Shown piece after piece: positions 28,290 through 42,956 of a stretch of 64,000 bases of DNA. Location of the stretch: positions 486,948 through 550,947 of the forward strand of contig NW_027124985.1 in NCBI RefSeq assembly GCF_040581485.1, in the 5' to 3' direction. How positions within the stretch are numbered: the first letter of the stretch is position 1; each line of letters opens with the position of its first letter. The DNA is from Linepithema humile (Eukaryota; Arthropoda; Insecta; Hymenoptera; Formicidae). Both the position numbers and the translations under genes were made by a program. The notes beneath the pieces were generated by a model. That model was not told the DNA's origin. It did no database searches and saw only the letters and a list, made by a program, of their open reading frames with translations.

Positions 28290-28762
28290 GTCGGGAGTGC
28301 CGTTTTAAGTATCGCGCGATTTTCGTATTCAGGTACGCATGCGAGCAATGCATGCGCCGCGAACGCGTGAGATTCAATGTGAGTGCTTCGAAGGACCACT
28401 GAGAGAAGGAGGAGGCTCAGGAGGAGCATCGGGCGCCGGTGGAGCAACTTTAAAGTAAGTAATTATTTGTTATTTATTATTTGCAAAATGCGCACAAAAT
28501 ATTAGAAATATTTAATGAAATATTTGTAATGTTTAATATTTATATTTAATTATTAGAAATTTTTGATATAATTAACCTTTTTTTCAATAAATTTTTTATT
28601 AAATATTTGCTTAAATAAATAAGTTAAAAAGTTGAATGTGCACAATTATTATTTTACAAATATTAATCATTTTGAATGCAGCTTTAACCGATTTACTTTT
28701 CTGTGTTACAGATCAGCTTTGCAGATCAACAGAACAACAACTCCGCTGCTGCGCATCGATCG
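28290..28762 (+). repeat. Diverged duplicate unit, copy 2, with a consensus intron
   Basis: Partner of 27308-27795. Here the splice signals are stronger: actttaaa|gtaagtaat at 28454/28455, a polypyrimidine-rich stretch, and tgttacag at about 28704-28711. A short second exon then ends in gatcg|gtgagtca near 28762. Reading frames through it are not conserved with copy 1, so noncoding or 5' untranslated exons are the best reading. Confidence 0.55.
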
Positions 28763-30450
28763 GTGAGTCAGTCCAATTTGTCTTATTAAAATAGTGGATC
28801 GAACAATGGTACAATAAATATACTTTTAAGACATTTTGCAGACTTTGCCGTTTAATTTTTCATATTATTCATATTATTATTCATATTATTCAACATATAA
28901 ATTTGAACACGGACAACTTGTATTGGCCTAATAGTCTTTTGAATTAATATTGTTAGTGTGTTAAAATTTAAAGGCTTATTATGAATAGGTCTATAAATAA
29001 GTAGAACGATAGCAGAATATTAAAAATATAATCATATATAAGAATATTTTACATAAAATTATAAGAAATAAAACTATTTCTTTGATCCATTATTTTAAAA
29101 TGGAGAGGCTAGGACTTAGATTAGTTGCTCGTAATTTAACCCTGGAATATGTGCACGTTATAATGCACATACAAAATTATAAATTAAAGCGTATATTGCA
29201 CGCCAAGAAGGCTGTACGTACGCCAAATTTTAATATGAAGACCATGAAAAAATATTAATTTTAATATGATACATATATTTTTATTTATTTGTATAATAGA
29301 TTAAACATTTATCTTTAATTCATGAAATTTTCTAGTTTATTGCATATTTAAATTCTTTTATAATAATGTACAATAAAGTACTAATTTTACACAAGGTTTA
29401 TTTAAGTTTTTATTTATAATTTTTCATGATATTCATATTACATGTATGTACTTTTTTTTATTTATTTATTTATAGATCAAACTCGAATATATTGGGCTAG
29501 TAAGTCGTAAAGTTTGTAGATCTTTTTTAGGACAAAATTAAAAACAATCGTTACATGTTTATATGTCGATTTTTATTCACTAATGTATGCTCTGTTGTTA
29601 GAGATGACTCAAAGTTGCCGAAAACAACGATACATACATTGTTGAATAAAAATGGACTTAAACATATAAAAATTGCTTTTAATTTTGTTATAAAAATTAC
29701 TACGAACTCTTCGAATATCTCAATATATTTTGATTAACTTGAATCATATTTAATTTTTATATACTATTTAATTTTTTTTATATAATTTTTTATATAATAT
29801 TTATTTTTATAATATTGAATTTTATTCGTATATTTATTTAAATTTTTTTCATATTTTTTTATGTATGAGGAAATAACAAAAAGAGAGAAAAATAATATAA
29901 TAATAATCTTAAATAAAATTTTATTTTTATTTTTTTTATTTATATATTTTGCTATATATATTTTTATATGAGAAAATGAATGACAACAAATTTGTTCCCT
30001 TCTTCCTTTTCCTTCAACACGGTAAGTGATTTGCATTTTTATATCCAGGGTTAAATTTTGTTCAAATTGGCGTAGAAAAGCAAGTCAAAGAAATTCAAAA
30101 TTCATATACATTTATTGCAAATGAGTATAAATTAAAAATAAAAAGCATATGTTTTGCAAAAACATATAATTTAAGAATTGACAACATATTTGAAATGATT
30201 TATTTAATAAATAACGCAATTACAGTTAACCATTACTAAATATATTGTATGTATGATTTTTTGCTATACGCCAATTTCCTCGCAATCTTTCCTAGCTTAT
30301 CCATGCATCCGTGGTCCTATGGCTTAATTGATCCCATGGTTGAGCACGGAAATTCGATATTCGTGGTCCTATTGATGATGGTCGAGCACGAATCTCGAAA
30401 TAACGTTGATACGATCAACCATTGATTAATGGTTGACTATCAACATAAAT
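28763..30450. other. AT-rich host DNA, no gene seen
   Basis: Mostly low-complexity A/T DNA with microsatellite-like tttatttatttat tracts (about 29455-29475). A small duplication (gtggtcctat) lies in about 30310-30380. No frame here has a recognisable domain. The 60-codon frame at 29555 is unremarkable. Confidence 0.5.
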
Positions 30451-30453
30451 TTC

Positions 30454-30580
30454 AGACGCGCCTAGCGGAAACTGAGCTGAGCTCTGCGCTAGCGTCCTGC
30501 GAAAAACTCCCTCTCGAATTTTAGATGCAAATAGCGGTAACTGAGCTGAGCTCTGCGCTAAGCATCTTGCGAAAAATTCC
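30454..30580. repeat. Two-copy direct repeat with gagctgagctctgcgct core
   Basis: Copies 30454-30511 and 30523-30580 share tagcgg-aactgagctgagctctgcgcta followed by tgcgaaaaa-tcc. The core agctgagctctgcgct includes overlapping gagct units and a gagctc palindrome. The unit is about 69 bp. Function unknown. Confidence 0.7.
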
Positions 30581-30761
30581 TAGATGATTCTGCGATAAAC
30601 TCCCAAACGATTCCGCGAAGAATTCAATCTTATTAAACTTTGTCGGTTTATAGTTTCTCTTACAAACTCCTAGGTATAGAATTTTTTTATAGATAAGTTT
30701 TTGTGTTAGGTAGAATTTCTATTAGGTAGGATTTTCCATTAGAATTTTCAGATAGTTTGAA

Positions 30762-31115
30762 TTTAAAAAATTTTTATTACTTCTTTTTTTTAATTCTTTG
30801 CTGTCGATAAAGTTTGGAACTTCTGCTTTGGCAGTTAGTTTGCAGTATATTGATAACAAAGATATAATGATATAACTTTGGGTGGGCAAACAGCAAGATT
30901 TTTTCCGCGAGAGTGAATGTTCCTTGCATATAAGAATTTAAAAACTTTTTATTATTTCTATATTTTTTTTTTATTTTTTGCTGTCGATAAACTTTGGAAC
31001 TTCTGCTTTGGCAGTTAGATTGCAGTTTATTGACAAAGATAATGACTGTGGGTAGGTAAAGATTCTCAGCAAGATTCTCTTTTGTGAGAGTGGAAGAAGT
31101 TTCTTGCATATGAGA
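30762..31115. repeat. Tandem duplication, two units of about 175 bp
   Basis: Both units contain tttgctgtcgataaa-tttggaacttctgctttggcagtta, then ttgcagt-tattga, then gcaagatt, gagagtg and a final ttgcata-agaa. Unit 1 is about 30762-30937, unit 2 about 30938-31115. A 110-codon frame on the minus strand spans both, but only because the repeat happens to lack stops. It is not a gene. Confidence 0.7.
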
Positions 31116-31997
31116 AACATCATCTTAAAAGATTTTTTTCAAATTTTATTTGTTAAATTGTTGTTAAAAGAAAATGTAATAAGATAAATGTCTCAATGGC
31201 TAGACATATTTCAATCTCCAACTATAAAAAAAATAATTTTTTAAATAGTTATAAATATAATGGCCAAAACTGGTACATATAAATATCTTATATTTCTTTG
31301 CTAATATTTAATTTTAATAATTGTCGTTCATTAATTACAATTTTAGTTTTATTTGTTAGATAAACTTCAATCTTTATTAACAATTTGCCATCTGTTTTTA
31401 TATAAATTTGCATAACAAAGAAAGGATTGAGGAACATTAAACTGGAAAATCTAAAACACGTTGGTAAAAATTTTTCAAAATTTTTTTACTAAAGAAACAT
31501 ATTTTAGTAACGAACACACACGGACAAATCAGTGGTCGAACTAAACCATACAAGATTAGGTACTTTTCTATTTCTTCTTTGCCTCTAGAAGGTTACAATG
31601 CTTTGGTTTCGAATATATTATAGGATATTTATGTGAAGATATAATTAGTGTTTCTTTTTTTCGGCTTGTTAAGCACTGAATTATTTTATGTCAAGCGGCT
31701 CGAAGTTTCCGTTGTTCGCTTATGGTCATTGTCGGCCGCACAATCGCGCAATCAATCGAAAGCGTGCGCCTGTTTGCATTTCATTTTTAATTGTTATATA
31801 ATAATTCGCTATTAGTGTCCAATCCATCTGCCAGGATGCGTCTCGATTGCGATTGCGCGATTCTCGAACGGCCTATATTTGTTGCTTCGTCGCAGACGGT
31901 AACATATGTATTGCTATGCTTATGCGCGTTTCCATATTCCACACGTTCTCCATTTTTATAAATATATATTAAAGAATTTTTATTAACCAGTTTTATT
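31116..31997. other. Host DNA before the satellite, no gene seen
   Basis: Mixed AT-rich DNA with a short CG-rich island at about 31690-31900 (for example gtcggccgcacaatcgcgcaatc). No gene recognised. Confidence 0.5.
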
Positions 31998-34900
31998 AAC
32001 GTTATAATTAATTTAAATAATTTGTTACTCGTATGTTTTTGGTACCAAATTAATCTACAGACTTTGTACTATCAAAATATATAAGAAATTGAATTTGTTG
32101 CTCGTTTTAAAGTATCGAGAAGCGACATTTTGTCGTCGCGGACTGGTACGGCGCGGATTAATAACGTTATAATTAATTAAAAAAATTTGTTGCTTGTATG
32201 TGTTTGGTACCAAATTAATTTACAGACTCTGTACTATCGAAATATATAAGAAATTGAATTTGTTGCTCGTTTTAAAGTATCGAGAAGCGACACTGTCGTC
32301 GCGGATTGATATGGCGCGGATTAAAAACGTTATAATTAGTTGAAATAATTTGTTGCTCGTATGTGATTGGTACCAAATTAATTTACAGACTCTGTACTAT
32401 CGAAATATATAAGAAATTGAATTTGTTGCTCGTTTTAAAGTATCGAGAAGCGACACTGTTGTCGCGGATTGATATGGCGCGGATTAAAAACGTTATAATT
32501 AGTTGAAATAATTTGTTGCTCGTATGTGATTGGTACCAAATTAATTTACAGACTCTGTACTATCGAAATATATAAGAAATTGAATTTGTTGCTCGTTTTA
32601 AAGTATCGAGAAGCGACACTGTCGTCGCGGATTGATACGGCGCGGATTAAAAACGTTATAATTAGATGAAATAATTTGTTGCTCGTATGTTTTTGGTACC
32701 AAATTAATCTACAGACTCTGTACTATCGAAATATATAAGAAATTGAATTTGATGCTTGTTTTAAAGTATCGAGAAGCGACACTGTCGTCGCGGATTGATA
32801 TGGCGCGGATTAAAAACGTTATAATTAGTTGAAATAATTTGTTGCTCGTATGTGATTGGTACCAAATTAATTTACAGACTCTGTACTATCGAAATATATA
32901 AGAAATTGAATTTGTTGCTCGTTTTAAAGTATCGAGAAGCGACATTGTCGTCGCGGATTGATACGGCGCGGATTAAAAACGTTATAATTAGATGAAATAA
33001 TTTGTTGCTCGTATGTTTTTGGTACCAAATTAATCTACAGACTCTGTACTATCGAAATATATAAGAAATTGAATTTTATGCTTGTTTTAAAGTATCGAGA
33101 AACGACACTGTCGTCGCGGATTGATACGGCGCGGATTAAAAACGTTATAATTAGTTGAAATAATTTGTTGCTCGTATGTTTTTGGTACCAAATTAATCTA
33201 CAGACTCTGTACTATCGAAATATATAAGAAATTGAATTTGATGCTTGTTTTAAATTATCGAGAAGCGACACTGTCGTCGCGGATTGATACGGCGCGAATT
33301 AAAAACGTTATAATTAGTTTAAATAATTTGTTGCTCGTATGTGATTGGTACCAAATTAATTTACAGACTCTGTACTATCGCAATATATAAGAAATTGAAT
33401 TTGTTGCTCGTTTTAAAGTATCGAGAAGCGACACTTTGTCGTCGCGGATTGATACGGCGCGGATTAAAAACGTTATAAATAGTTAAAATAATTTGTTGCT
33501 CGTATGTTTTTGGTCTCAAGTTAATCTACGAACAATATACTAATCAAAAAAATAAGAAATTGAATTTGTTGCTCGTTTTAATGTATCGAGAAGCGACATT
33601 TTGTCGTCGCGGACTGGTACGGCGCGGATTAATAACGTTATAATTAGTTAAAATAATTTGTTGCTCGTATGTGTTTGGTACCAAATTAATTTACAGACTC
33701 TGTACTATCGAAATATATAAGAAATTGAATTTGATGCTTGTTTTAAATTATCGAGAAGCGACACTGTTGTCGCGGATTGATATGGCGCGGATTAAAAACG
33801 TTATAATTAGTTGAAATAATTTGTTGCTCGTATGTGATTGGTACCAAATTAATTTACAGACTCTGTACTATCGAAATATATAAAAAATTGAATTTGTTGC
33901 TCGTTTTAAAGTATCGAGAAGCGACACTGTCGTCGCGGATTGATACGGCGCGGATTAAAAACGTTATAATTAGATGAAATAATTTGTTGCTCGTATGTTT
34001 TTGGTACCAAATTAATCTACAGACTCTGTACTATCGAAATATATAAGAAATTGAATTTGATGCTTGTTTTAAAGTATCGAGAAACGACACTGTCGTCGCG
34101 GATTGATACGGCGCGGATTAAAAACGTTATAAATAGTTAAAATAATTTGTTGCTCGTATGTTTTTGGTCTCAAGTTAATCTACGAACAATATACTAATCA
34201 AAAAAATAAGAAATTGAATTTGTTGCTCGTTTCAATGTATCGGGAAGCGACATTTTGTCGTCGCGGACTGGTACGGCGCGGATTAATAACGTTATAATTA
34301 GTTGAAATAATTTGTTGCTCGTATGTGTTTGGTATCAAATTAATTTACAGACTCTGTACTATCGAAATATATAAGAAATTGAATTTGTTGCTCGTTTTAA
34401 AGTATCGAGAAGCGACACTGTTGTCGCGGATTGATATGGCGCGGATTAAAAACGTTATAATTAGTTGAAATAATTTGTTGCTCGTATGTGATTGGTACCA
34501 AATTAATTTACAGACTCTGTACTATCGAAATATATAAAAAATTGAATTTGTTGCTCGTTTTAAAGTATCGAGAAGCGACACTGTCGTCGCGGATTGATAC
34601 GGCGCGGATAAAAAACGTTATAATTAGATGAAATAATTTGTTGCTCGTATGTTTTTGGTACCAAAATAATCTACAGACTCTGTACTATCAAAATATATAA
34701 GAAATTGAATTTTATGCTAGTTTTAAAGTATCGAGAAACGACACTGTCGTTGCGGATTGATACGGCGCGGATTAAAAACGTTATAAATAGTTAAAATAAT
34801 TTGTTGCTCGTATGTTTTTGGTCTCAAGTTATTCTACGAACAATATACTAATCAAAAAAATAAGAAATTGAATTTGTTGCTCGTTTCAATGTATCGAGTA

Positions 34901-37900
34901 GCGACATTTTGTCGTCGCGGACTGGTACGGCGCGGATTAATAACGTTATAATTAGTTGAAATAATTTGTTGCTCGTATGTGTTTGGTACCAAATTAATCT
35001 ACAGACTCTGTACTATCGAAATATATAAGAAATTGAATTTGTTGCTCGTTTTAAAGTATCGAGAAGCGACACTGTCGTCGCGGATTGATATGGCGCGGAT
35101 TAAAAACGTTATAATTAGTTGAAATAATTTGTTGCTCGTATGTGATTGGTACCAAATTAATTTACAGACTCTGTACTATCGAAATATATAAGAAATTGAA
35201 TTTGTTGCTCGTTTTAAAGTATCGAGAAGCGACACTGTTGTCGCGGATTAATATGGCGCGGATTAAAAACGTTATAATTAGTTGAAATAATTATTGCTCG
35301 TATGTGATTGGTACCAAATTAATTTACAGACTCTGTACTATCGAAATATATAAGAAATTGAATTTGTTGCTCGTTTTAAAGTATCGAGAAGCGACACTGT
35401 CGTCGCGGATTGATATGGCGCGGATTAAAAACGTTATAATTAGATGAAATAATTTGTTGCTTGTATGTTTTTGGTACCAAATTAATCTACAGACTCTGTA
35501 CTATCGAAATATATAAGAAATTGAATTTTATGCTTGTTTTAAAGTATCGAGAAACGACACTGTCGTCGCGGATTGATACGGCGCGGATTAAAAACGTTAT
35601 AATTAGATGAAATAATTTGTTGCTCGTATGTTTTTGGTACCAAATTAATCTACAGACTCTGTACTATCGAAATATATAAGAAATTGAATTTGATGCTTGT
35701 TTTAAATTATCGAGAAGCGACACTGTCGTCGCGGATTGATACGGCGCGGATTAAAAACGTTTTAATTAGATGAAATAATTTGTTTCTCGTATGTTTTTGG
35801 TACCAAATTAATCTACAGACTCTGTACTATCGAAATATATAAGAAATTGAATTTGATGCTTGTTTTAAAGTATCGAGAAACGACACTGTCGTCGCGGATT
35901 GATACGGCGCGAATTAAAAACGTTATAAATAGTTAAAATAATTTGTTGCTCGTATGTTTTTGGTCTCAAGTTAATCTACGAACAATATACTAATCAAAAA
36001 ATAAGAAATTGAATTTGTTGCTCGTTTCAATGTATCGAGAAGCGACATTTTGTCGTCGCGGACTGGTACGGCGCGGATTAATAACGTTATAATTAGTTGA
36101 AATAATTTGTTGCTCGTATGTGTTTGGTACCAAATTAATTTACAGACTCTGTACTATCGAAATATATAAGAAATTGAATTTGTTGCTCGTTTTAAAGTAT
36201 CGAGAAGCGACACTGTTGTCGCGGATTGATATGGCGCGGATTAAAAACGTTATAATTAGTTGAAATAATTTGTTGCTCGTATGTTTTTGGTACCAAATTA
36301 ATCTACAGACTCTGTACTATCGAAATATATAAGAAATTGAATTTGTTGATTGTTTTAAAGTATCGAGAAGTGACACTGTCGTCGCGGATTGATACGGCGC
36401 GGATTAAAAACGTTATAATTAGTTGAAATAATTTGTTGCTCGTATGTTTTTGGTACCAAATTAATCTACAGACTCTGTACTATCGAAATATATAAGAAAT
36501 TGAATTTGTTGCTCGTTTTAAAGTATCGAGAAGCGACACTGTCGTCGCGGATTGATATGGCGCGGATTAAAACGTTATAATTAGTTGAAATAATTTGTTG
36601 CTCGTATGTGATTGGTACTAAATTAATTTACAGACTCTGTACTATCGAAATATATAAGAAATTGAATTTGTTGCTCGTTTTAAAGTATCGAGAAGCGACA
36701 CTGTTGTCGCGGATTGATATGGCGCGGATTAAAAACGTTATAATTAGTTGAAATAATTATTGCTCGTATGTGATTGGTACCAAATTAATTTACAGACTCT
36801 GTACTATCGAAATATATAAGAAATTGAATTTGTTGCTCGTTTTAAAGTATCGAGAAGCGACACTGTTGTCGCGGATTGATATGGCGCGGATTAAAAACGT
36901 TATAATTAGTTGAAATAATTTGTTGCTCGTATGTGATTGGTACCAAATTAATTTACAGACTCTGTACTATCGAAATATATAAGAAATTGAATTTGTTGCT
37001 CGTTTTAAAGTATCGAGAAGCGACACTGTCGTCGCGGATTGATATGGCGCGGATTAAAAACGTTATAATTAGTTGAAATAATTATTGCTCGTATGTGATT
37101 GGTACCAAATTAATTTACAGACTCTGTACTATCGAAATATATAAGAAATTGAATTTGTTGCTCGTTTTAAAGTATCGAGAAGCGACACTGTTGTCGCGGA
37201 TTGATATGGCGCGGATTAAAAACGTTATAATTAGTTGAAATAATTTGTTGCTCGTATGTGATTGGTACCAAATTAATTTACAGACTCTGTACTATCGAAA
37301 TATATAAGAAATTGAATTTGTTGCTCGTTTTAAAGTATCGAGAAGCGACATTGTCGTCGCGGATTGATACGGCGCGAATTAAAAACGTTATAATTAGATG
37401 AAATAATTTGTTGCTTGTATGTTTTTGGTACCAAATTAATCTACAGACTCTGTACTATCGAAATATATAAGAAATTGAATTTTATGCTTGTTTTAAAGTA
37501 TCGAGAAACGACACTGTCGTCGCGGATTGATACGGCGCGGATTAAAAACGTTATAATTAGATGAAATAATTTGTTGCTCGTATGTTTTTGGTACCAAATT
37601 AATCTACAGACTCTGTACTATCGAAATATATAAGAAATTGAATTTGATGCTTGTTTTAAATTATCGAGAAGCGACACTGTCGTCGCGGATTGATACGGCG
37701 CGGATTAAAAACGTTTTAATTAGATGAAATAATTTGTTGCTCGTATGTTTTTGGTACCAAATTAATCTACAGACTCTGTACTATCGAAATATATAAGAAA
37801 TTGAATTTGATGCTTGTTTTAAAGTATCGAGAAACGACACTGTCGTCGCGGATTGATACGGCGCGAATTAAAAACGTTATAAATAGTTAAAATAATTTGT

Positions 37901-40900
37901 TGCTCGTATGTTTTTGGTCTCAAGTTAATCTACGAACAATATACTAATCAAAAAAATAAGAAATTGAATTTGTTGCTCGTTTCAATGTATCGAGAAGCGA
38001 CATTTTGTCGTCGCGGACTGGTACGGCGCGGATTAATAACGTTATAATTAGTTGAAATAATTTGTTGCTCGTATGTGTTTGGTACCAAATTAATTTACAG
38101 ACTCTGTACTATCGAAATATATAAGAAATTGAATTTGTTGCTCGTTTTAAAGTATCGAGAAGCGACACTGTTGTCGCGGATTGATATGGCGCGGATTAAA
38201 AACGTTATAATTAGTTGAAATAATTTGTTGCTCGTATGTTTTTGGTACCAAATTAATCTACAGACTCTGTACTATCGAAATATATAAGAAATTGAATTTG
38301 TTGCTCGTTTTAAAGTATCGAGAAGCGACACTGTCGTCGCGGATTGATATGGCGCGGATTAAAAACGTTATAATTAGTTGAAATAATTTGTTGCTCGTAT
38401 GTGATTGGTACCAAATTAATTTACAGACTCTGTACTCATCGAAATATATAAGAAATTGAATTTGTTGCTCGTTTTAAAGTATCGAGAAGCGACACTGTTG
38501 TCGCGGATTGATATGGCGCGGATTAAAAACGTTATAATTAGTTGAAATAATTATTGCTCGTATGTGATTGGTACCAAATTAATTTACAGACTCTGTACTA
38601 TCGAAATATATAAGAAATTGAATTTGTTGCTCGTTTTAAAGTATCGAGAAGCGACACTGTTGTCGCGGATTGATATGGCGCGGATTAAAAACGTTATAAT
38701 TAGTTGAAATAATTTGTTGCTCGTATGTGATTGGTACCAAATTAATTTACAGACTCTGTACTATCGAAATATATAAGAAATTGAATTTGTTGCTCGTTTT
38801 AAAGTATCGAGAAGCGACACTGTTGTCGCGGATTGATATGGCGCGGATTAAAAACGTTATAATTAGTTGAAATAATTTGTTGCTCGTATGTTTTTGGTAC
38901 CAAATTAATCTACAGACTCTGTACTATCGAAATATATAAGAAATTGAATTTGTTGCTCGTTTTAAAGTATCGAGAAGCGACACTGTCGTCGCGGATTGAT
39001 ATGGCGCGGATTAAAAACGTTATAATTAGTTGAAATAATTTGTTGCTCGTATGTGATTGGTACCAAATTAATTTACAGACTCTGTACTATCGAAATATAT
39101 AAGAAATTGAATTTGTTGCTCGTTTTAAAGTATCGAGAAGCGACACTGTTGTCGCGGATTGATATGGCGCGGATTAAAAACGTTATAATTAGTTGAAATA
39201 ATTTGTTGCTCGTATGTGATTGGTACCAAATTAATTTACAGACTCTGTACTATCGAAATATATAAGAAATTGAATTTGTTGCTCGTTTTAAAGTATCGAG
39301 AAACGACACTGTCGTCGCGGATTGATACGGCGCGGATTAAAAACGTTATAAATAGTTAAAATAATTTGTTGCTCGTATGTTTTTGGTCTCAAGTTAATCT
39401 ACGAACAATATACTAATCAAAAAAATAAGAAATTGAATTTGTTGCACGTTTCAATGTATCGGGAAGCGACATTTTGTCGTCGCGGACTGGTACGGCGCGG
39501 ATTAATAACGTTATAATTAGTTGAAATAATTTGTTGCTCGTATGTGTTTGGTATCAAATTAATTTACAGACTCTGTACTATCGAAATATATAAGAAATTG
39601 AATTTGTTGCTCGTTTTAAAGTATCGAGAAGCGACACTGTTGTCGCGGATTGATATGGCGCGGATTAAAAACGTTATAATTAGTTGAAATAATTTGTTGC
39701 TCGTATGTGATTGGTACCAAATTAATTTACAGACTCTGTACTATCGAAATATATAAAAAATTGAATTTGTTGCTCGTTTTAAAGTATCGAGAAGCGACAC
39801 TGTCGTCGCGGATTGATACGGCGCGGATAAAAAACGTTATAATTAGATGAAATAATTTGTTGCTCGTATGTTTTTGGTACCAAAATAATCTACAGACTCT
39901 GTACTATCAAAATATATAAGAAATTGAATTTTATGCTTGTTTTAAAGTATCGAGAAACGACACTGTCGTTGCGGATTGATACGGCGCGGATTAAAAACGT
40001 TATAAATAGTTAAAATAATTTGTTGCTCGTATGTTTTTGGTCTCAAGTTATTCTACGAACAATATACTAATCAAAAAAATAAGAAATTGAATTTGTTGCT
40101 CGTTTCAATGTATCGAGAAGCGACATTTTGTCGTCGCGGACTGGTACGGCGCGGATTAATAACGTTATAATTAGTTGAAATAATTTGTTGCTCGTATGTG
40201 TTTGGTACCAAATTAATCTACAGATTCTGTACTATCGAAATATATAAGAAATTGAATTTGTTGCTCGTTTTAAAGTATCGAGAAGCGACACTGTCGTCGC
40301 GGATTGATATGGCGCGGATTAAAAACGTTATAATTAGTTGAAATAATTTGTTGCTCGTATGTGATTGGTACCAAATTAATTTACAGACTCTGTACTATCG
40401 AAATATATAAGAAATTGAATTTGTTGCTCGTTTTAAAGTATCGAGAAGCGACACTGTTGTCGCGGATTGATATGGCGCGGATTAAAAACGTTATAATTAG
40501 TTGAAATAATTATTGCTCGTATGTGATTGGTACCAAATTAATTTACAGACTCTGTACTATCGAAATATATAAGAAATTGAATTTGTTGCTCGTTTTAAAG
40601 TATCGAGAAGCGACACTGTTGTCGCGGATTGATATGGCGCGGATTAAAAACGTTATAATTAGTTGAAATAATTTGTTGCTCGTATGTGATTGGTACCAAA
40701 TTAATTTACAGACTCTGTACTATCGAAATATATAAGAAATTGAATTTGTTGCTCGTTTTAAAGTATCGAGAAGCGACACTGTCGTCGCGGATTGATACGG
40801 CGCGGATTAAAAACGTTTTAATTAGATGAAATAACTTGTTGCTCGTATGTTTTTGGTACCAAATTAATCTACAGACTCTGTACTATCGAAATATATAAGA

Positions 40901-42956
40901 AATTGAATTTGATGCTTGTTTTAAATTATCGAGAAACGACACTGTCGTCGCGGATTGATACGGCGCGAATTAAAAACGTTATAAATAGTTAAAATAATTT
41001 GTTGCTCGTATGTTTTTGGTCTCAAGTTAATCTACGAACAATATACTAATCAAAAAAATAAGAAATTGAATTTGTTGCTCGTTTCAATGTATCGAGAAGC
41101 GACATTTTGTCGTCGCGGACTGGTACGGCGCGGATTAATAACGTTATAATTAGTTGAAATAATTTGTTGCTCGTATGTGTTTGGTACCAAATTAATTTAC
41201 AGACTCTGTAATATCGAAATATATAAGAAATTGAATTTGTTGCTCCTTTTAAAGTATCGAGAAGCGACACTGTTGTCGCGGATTGATATGGCGCGGATTA
41301 AAAACGTTATAATTAGTTGAAATAATTTGTTGCTCGTATGTTTTTGGTACCAAATTAATCTACAGACTCTGTACTATCGAAATATATAAGAAATTGAATT
41401 TGTTGCTCGTTTTAAAGTATCGAGAAGCGACACTGTTGTCGCGGATTGATATGGCGCGGATTAAAAACGTTATAATTAGTTGAAATAATTTGTTGCTCGT
41501 ATGTGATTGGTACCAAATTAATTTACAGACTCTGTACTATCGAAATATATAAAAAATTGAATTTGTTGCTCGTTTTAAAGTATCGAGAAGCGACACTGTC
41601 GTCGCGGATTGATACGGCGCGGATTAAAAACGTTATAATTAGTTGAAATAATTTGTTGCTCGTATGTTTTTGGTACCAAATTAATCTACAGACTCTGTAC
41701 TATCGAAATATATAAGAAATTGAATTTGATGCTTGTTTTAAAGTATCGAGAAACGACACTGTCGTCGCGGATTGATACGGCGCGGATTAAAAACGTTATA
41801 AATAGTTAAAATAATTTGTTGCTCGTATGTTTTTGGTCTCAAGTTAATCTACGAACAATATACTAATCAAAAAAATAAGAAATTGAATTTGTTGCTCGTT
41901 TCAATGTATCGGGAAGCGACATTTTGTCGTCGCGGACTGGTACGGCGCGGATTAATAACGTTATAATTAGTTGAAATAATTTGTTGCTCGTATGTGTTTG
42001 GTATCAAATTAATTTACAGACTCTGTACTATCGAAATATATAAGAAATTGAATTTGTTGCTCGTTTTAAAGTATCGAGAAGCGACACTGTTGTCGCGGAT
42101 TGATATGGCGCGGATTAAAAACGTTATAATTAGTTGAAATAATTTGTTGCTCGTATGTGATTGGTACCAAATTAATTTACAGACTCTGTACTATCGAAAT
42201 ATATAAAAAATTGAATTTGTTGCTCGTTTTAAAGTATCGAGAAGCGACACTGTCGTCGCGGATTGATACGGCGCGGATAAAAAACGTTATAATTAGATGA
42301 AATAATTTGTTGCTCGTATGTTTTTGGTACCAAAATAATCTACAGACTCTGTACTATCAAAATATATAAGAAATTGAATTTTATGCTAGTTTTAAAGTAT
42401 CGAGAAACGACACTGTCGTTGCGGATTGATACGGCGCGGATTAAAAACGTTATAAATAGTTAAAATAATTTGTTGCTCGTATGTTTTTGGTCTCAAGTTA
42501 TTCTACGAACAATATACTAATCAAAAAAATAAGAAATTGAATTTGTTGCTCGTTTCAATGTATCGAGAAGCGACATTTTGTCGTCGCGGACTGGTACGGC
42601 GCGGATTAATAACGTTATAATTAGTTGAAATAATTTGTTGCTCGTATGTATTTGGTACCAAATTAATCTACAGACTCTGTACTATCGAAATATATAAGAA
42701 ATTGAATTTGTTGCTCGTTTTAAAGTATCGAGAAGCGACACTGTCGTCGCGGATTGATATGGCGCGGATTAAAAACGTTATAATTAGTTGAAATAATTTG
42801 TTGCTCGTATGTGATTGGTACCAAATTAATTTACAGACTCTGTACTATCGAAATATATAAGAAATTGAATTTGTTGCTCGTTTTAAAGTATCGAGAAGCG
42901 ACACTGTTGTCGCGGATTAATATGGCGCGGATTAAAAACGTTATAATTAGTTGAAA

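Noticed and set aside
27910..28447. Several 60-80 codon frames on both strands in the GC-rich host block
   Set aside because: High GC lowers stop frequency. The frames overlap each other on both strands and show no domain.
30777..31109. 110-codon minus-strand frame
   Set aside because: It spans a two-unit DNA duplication, and its internal peptide repeat follows from the DNA repeat.
41046..41270. 74-codon frame in the satellite, repeated at 52728-52952
   Set aside because: The frame consists of satellite monomers. It lacks stops by chance in one variant pair and is duplicated with the array.
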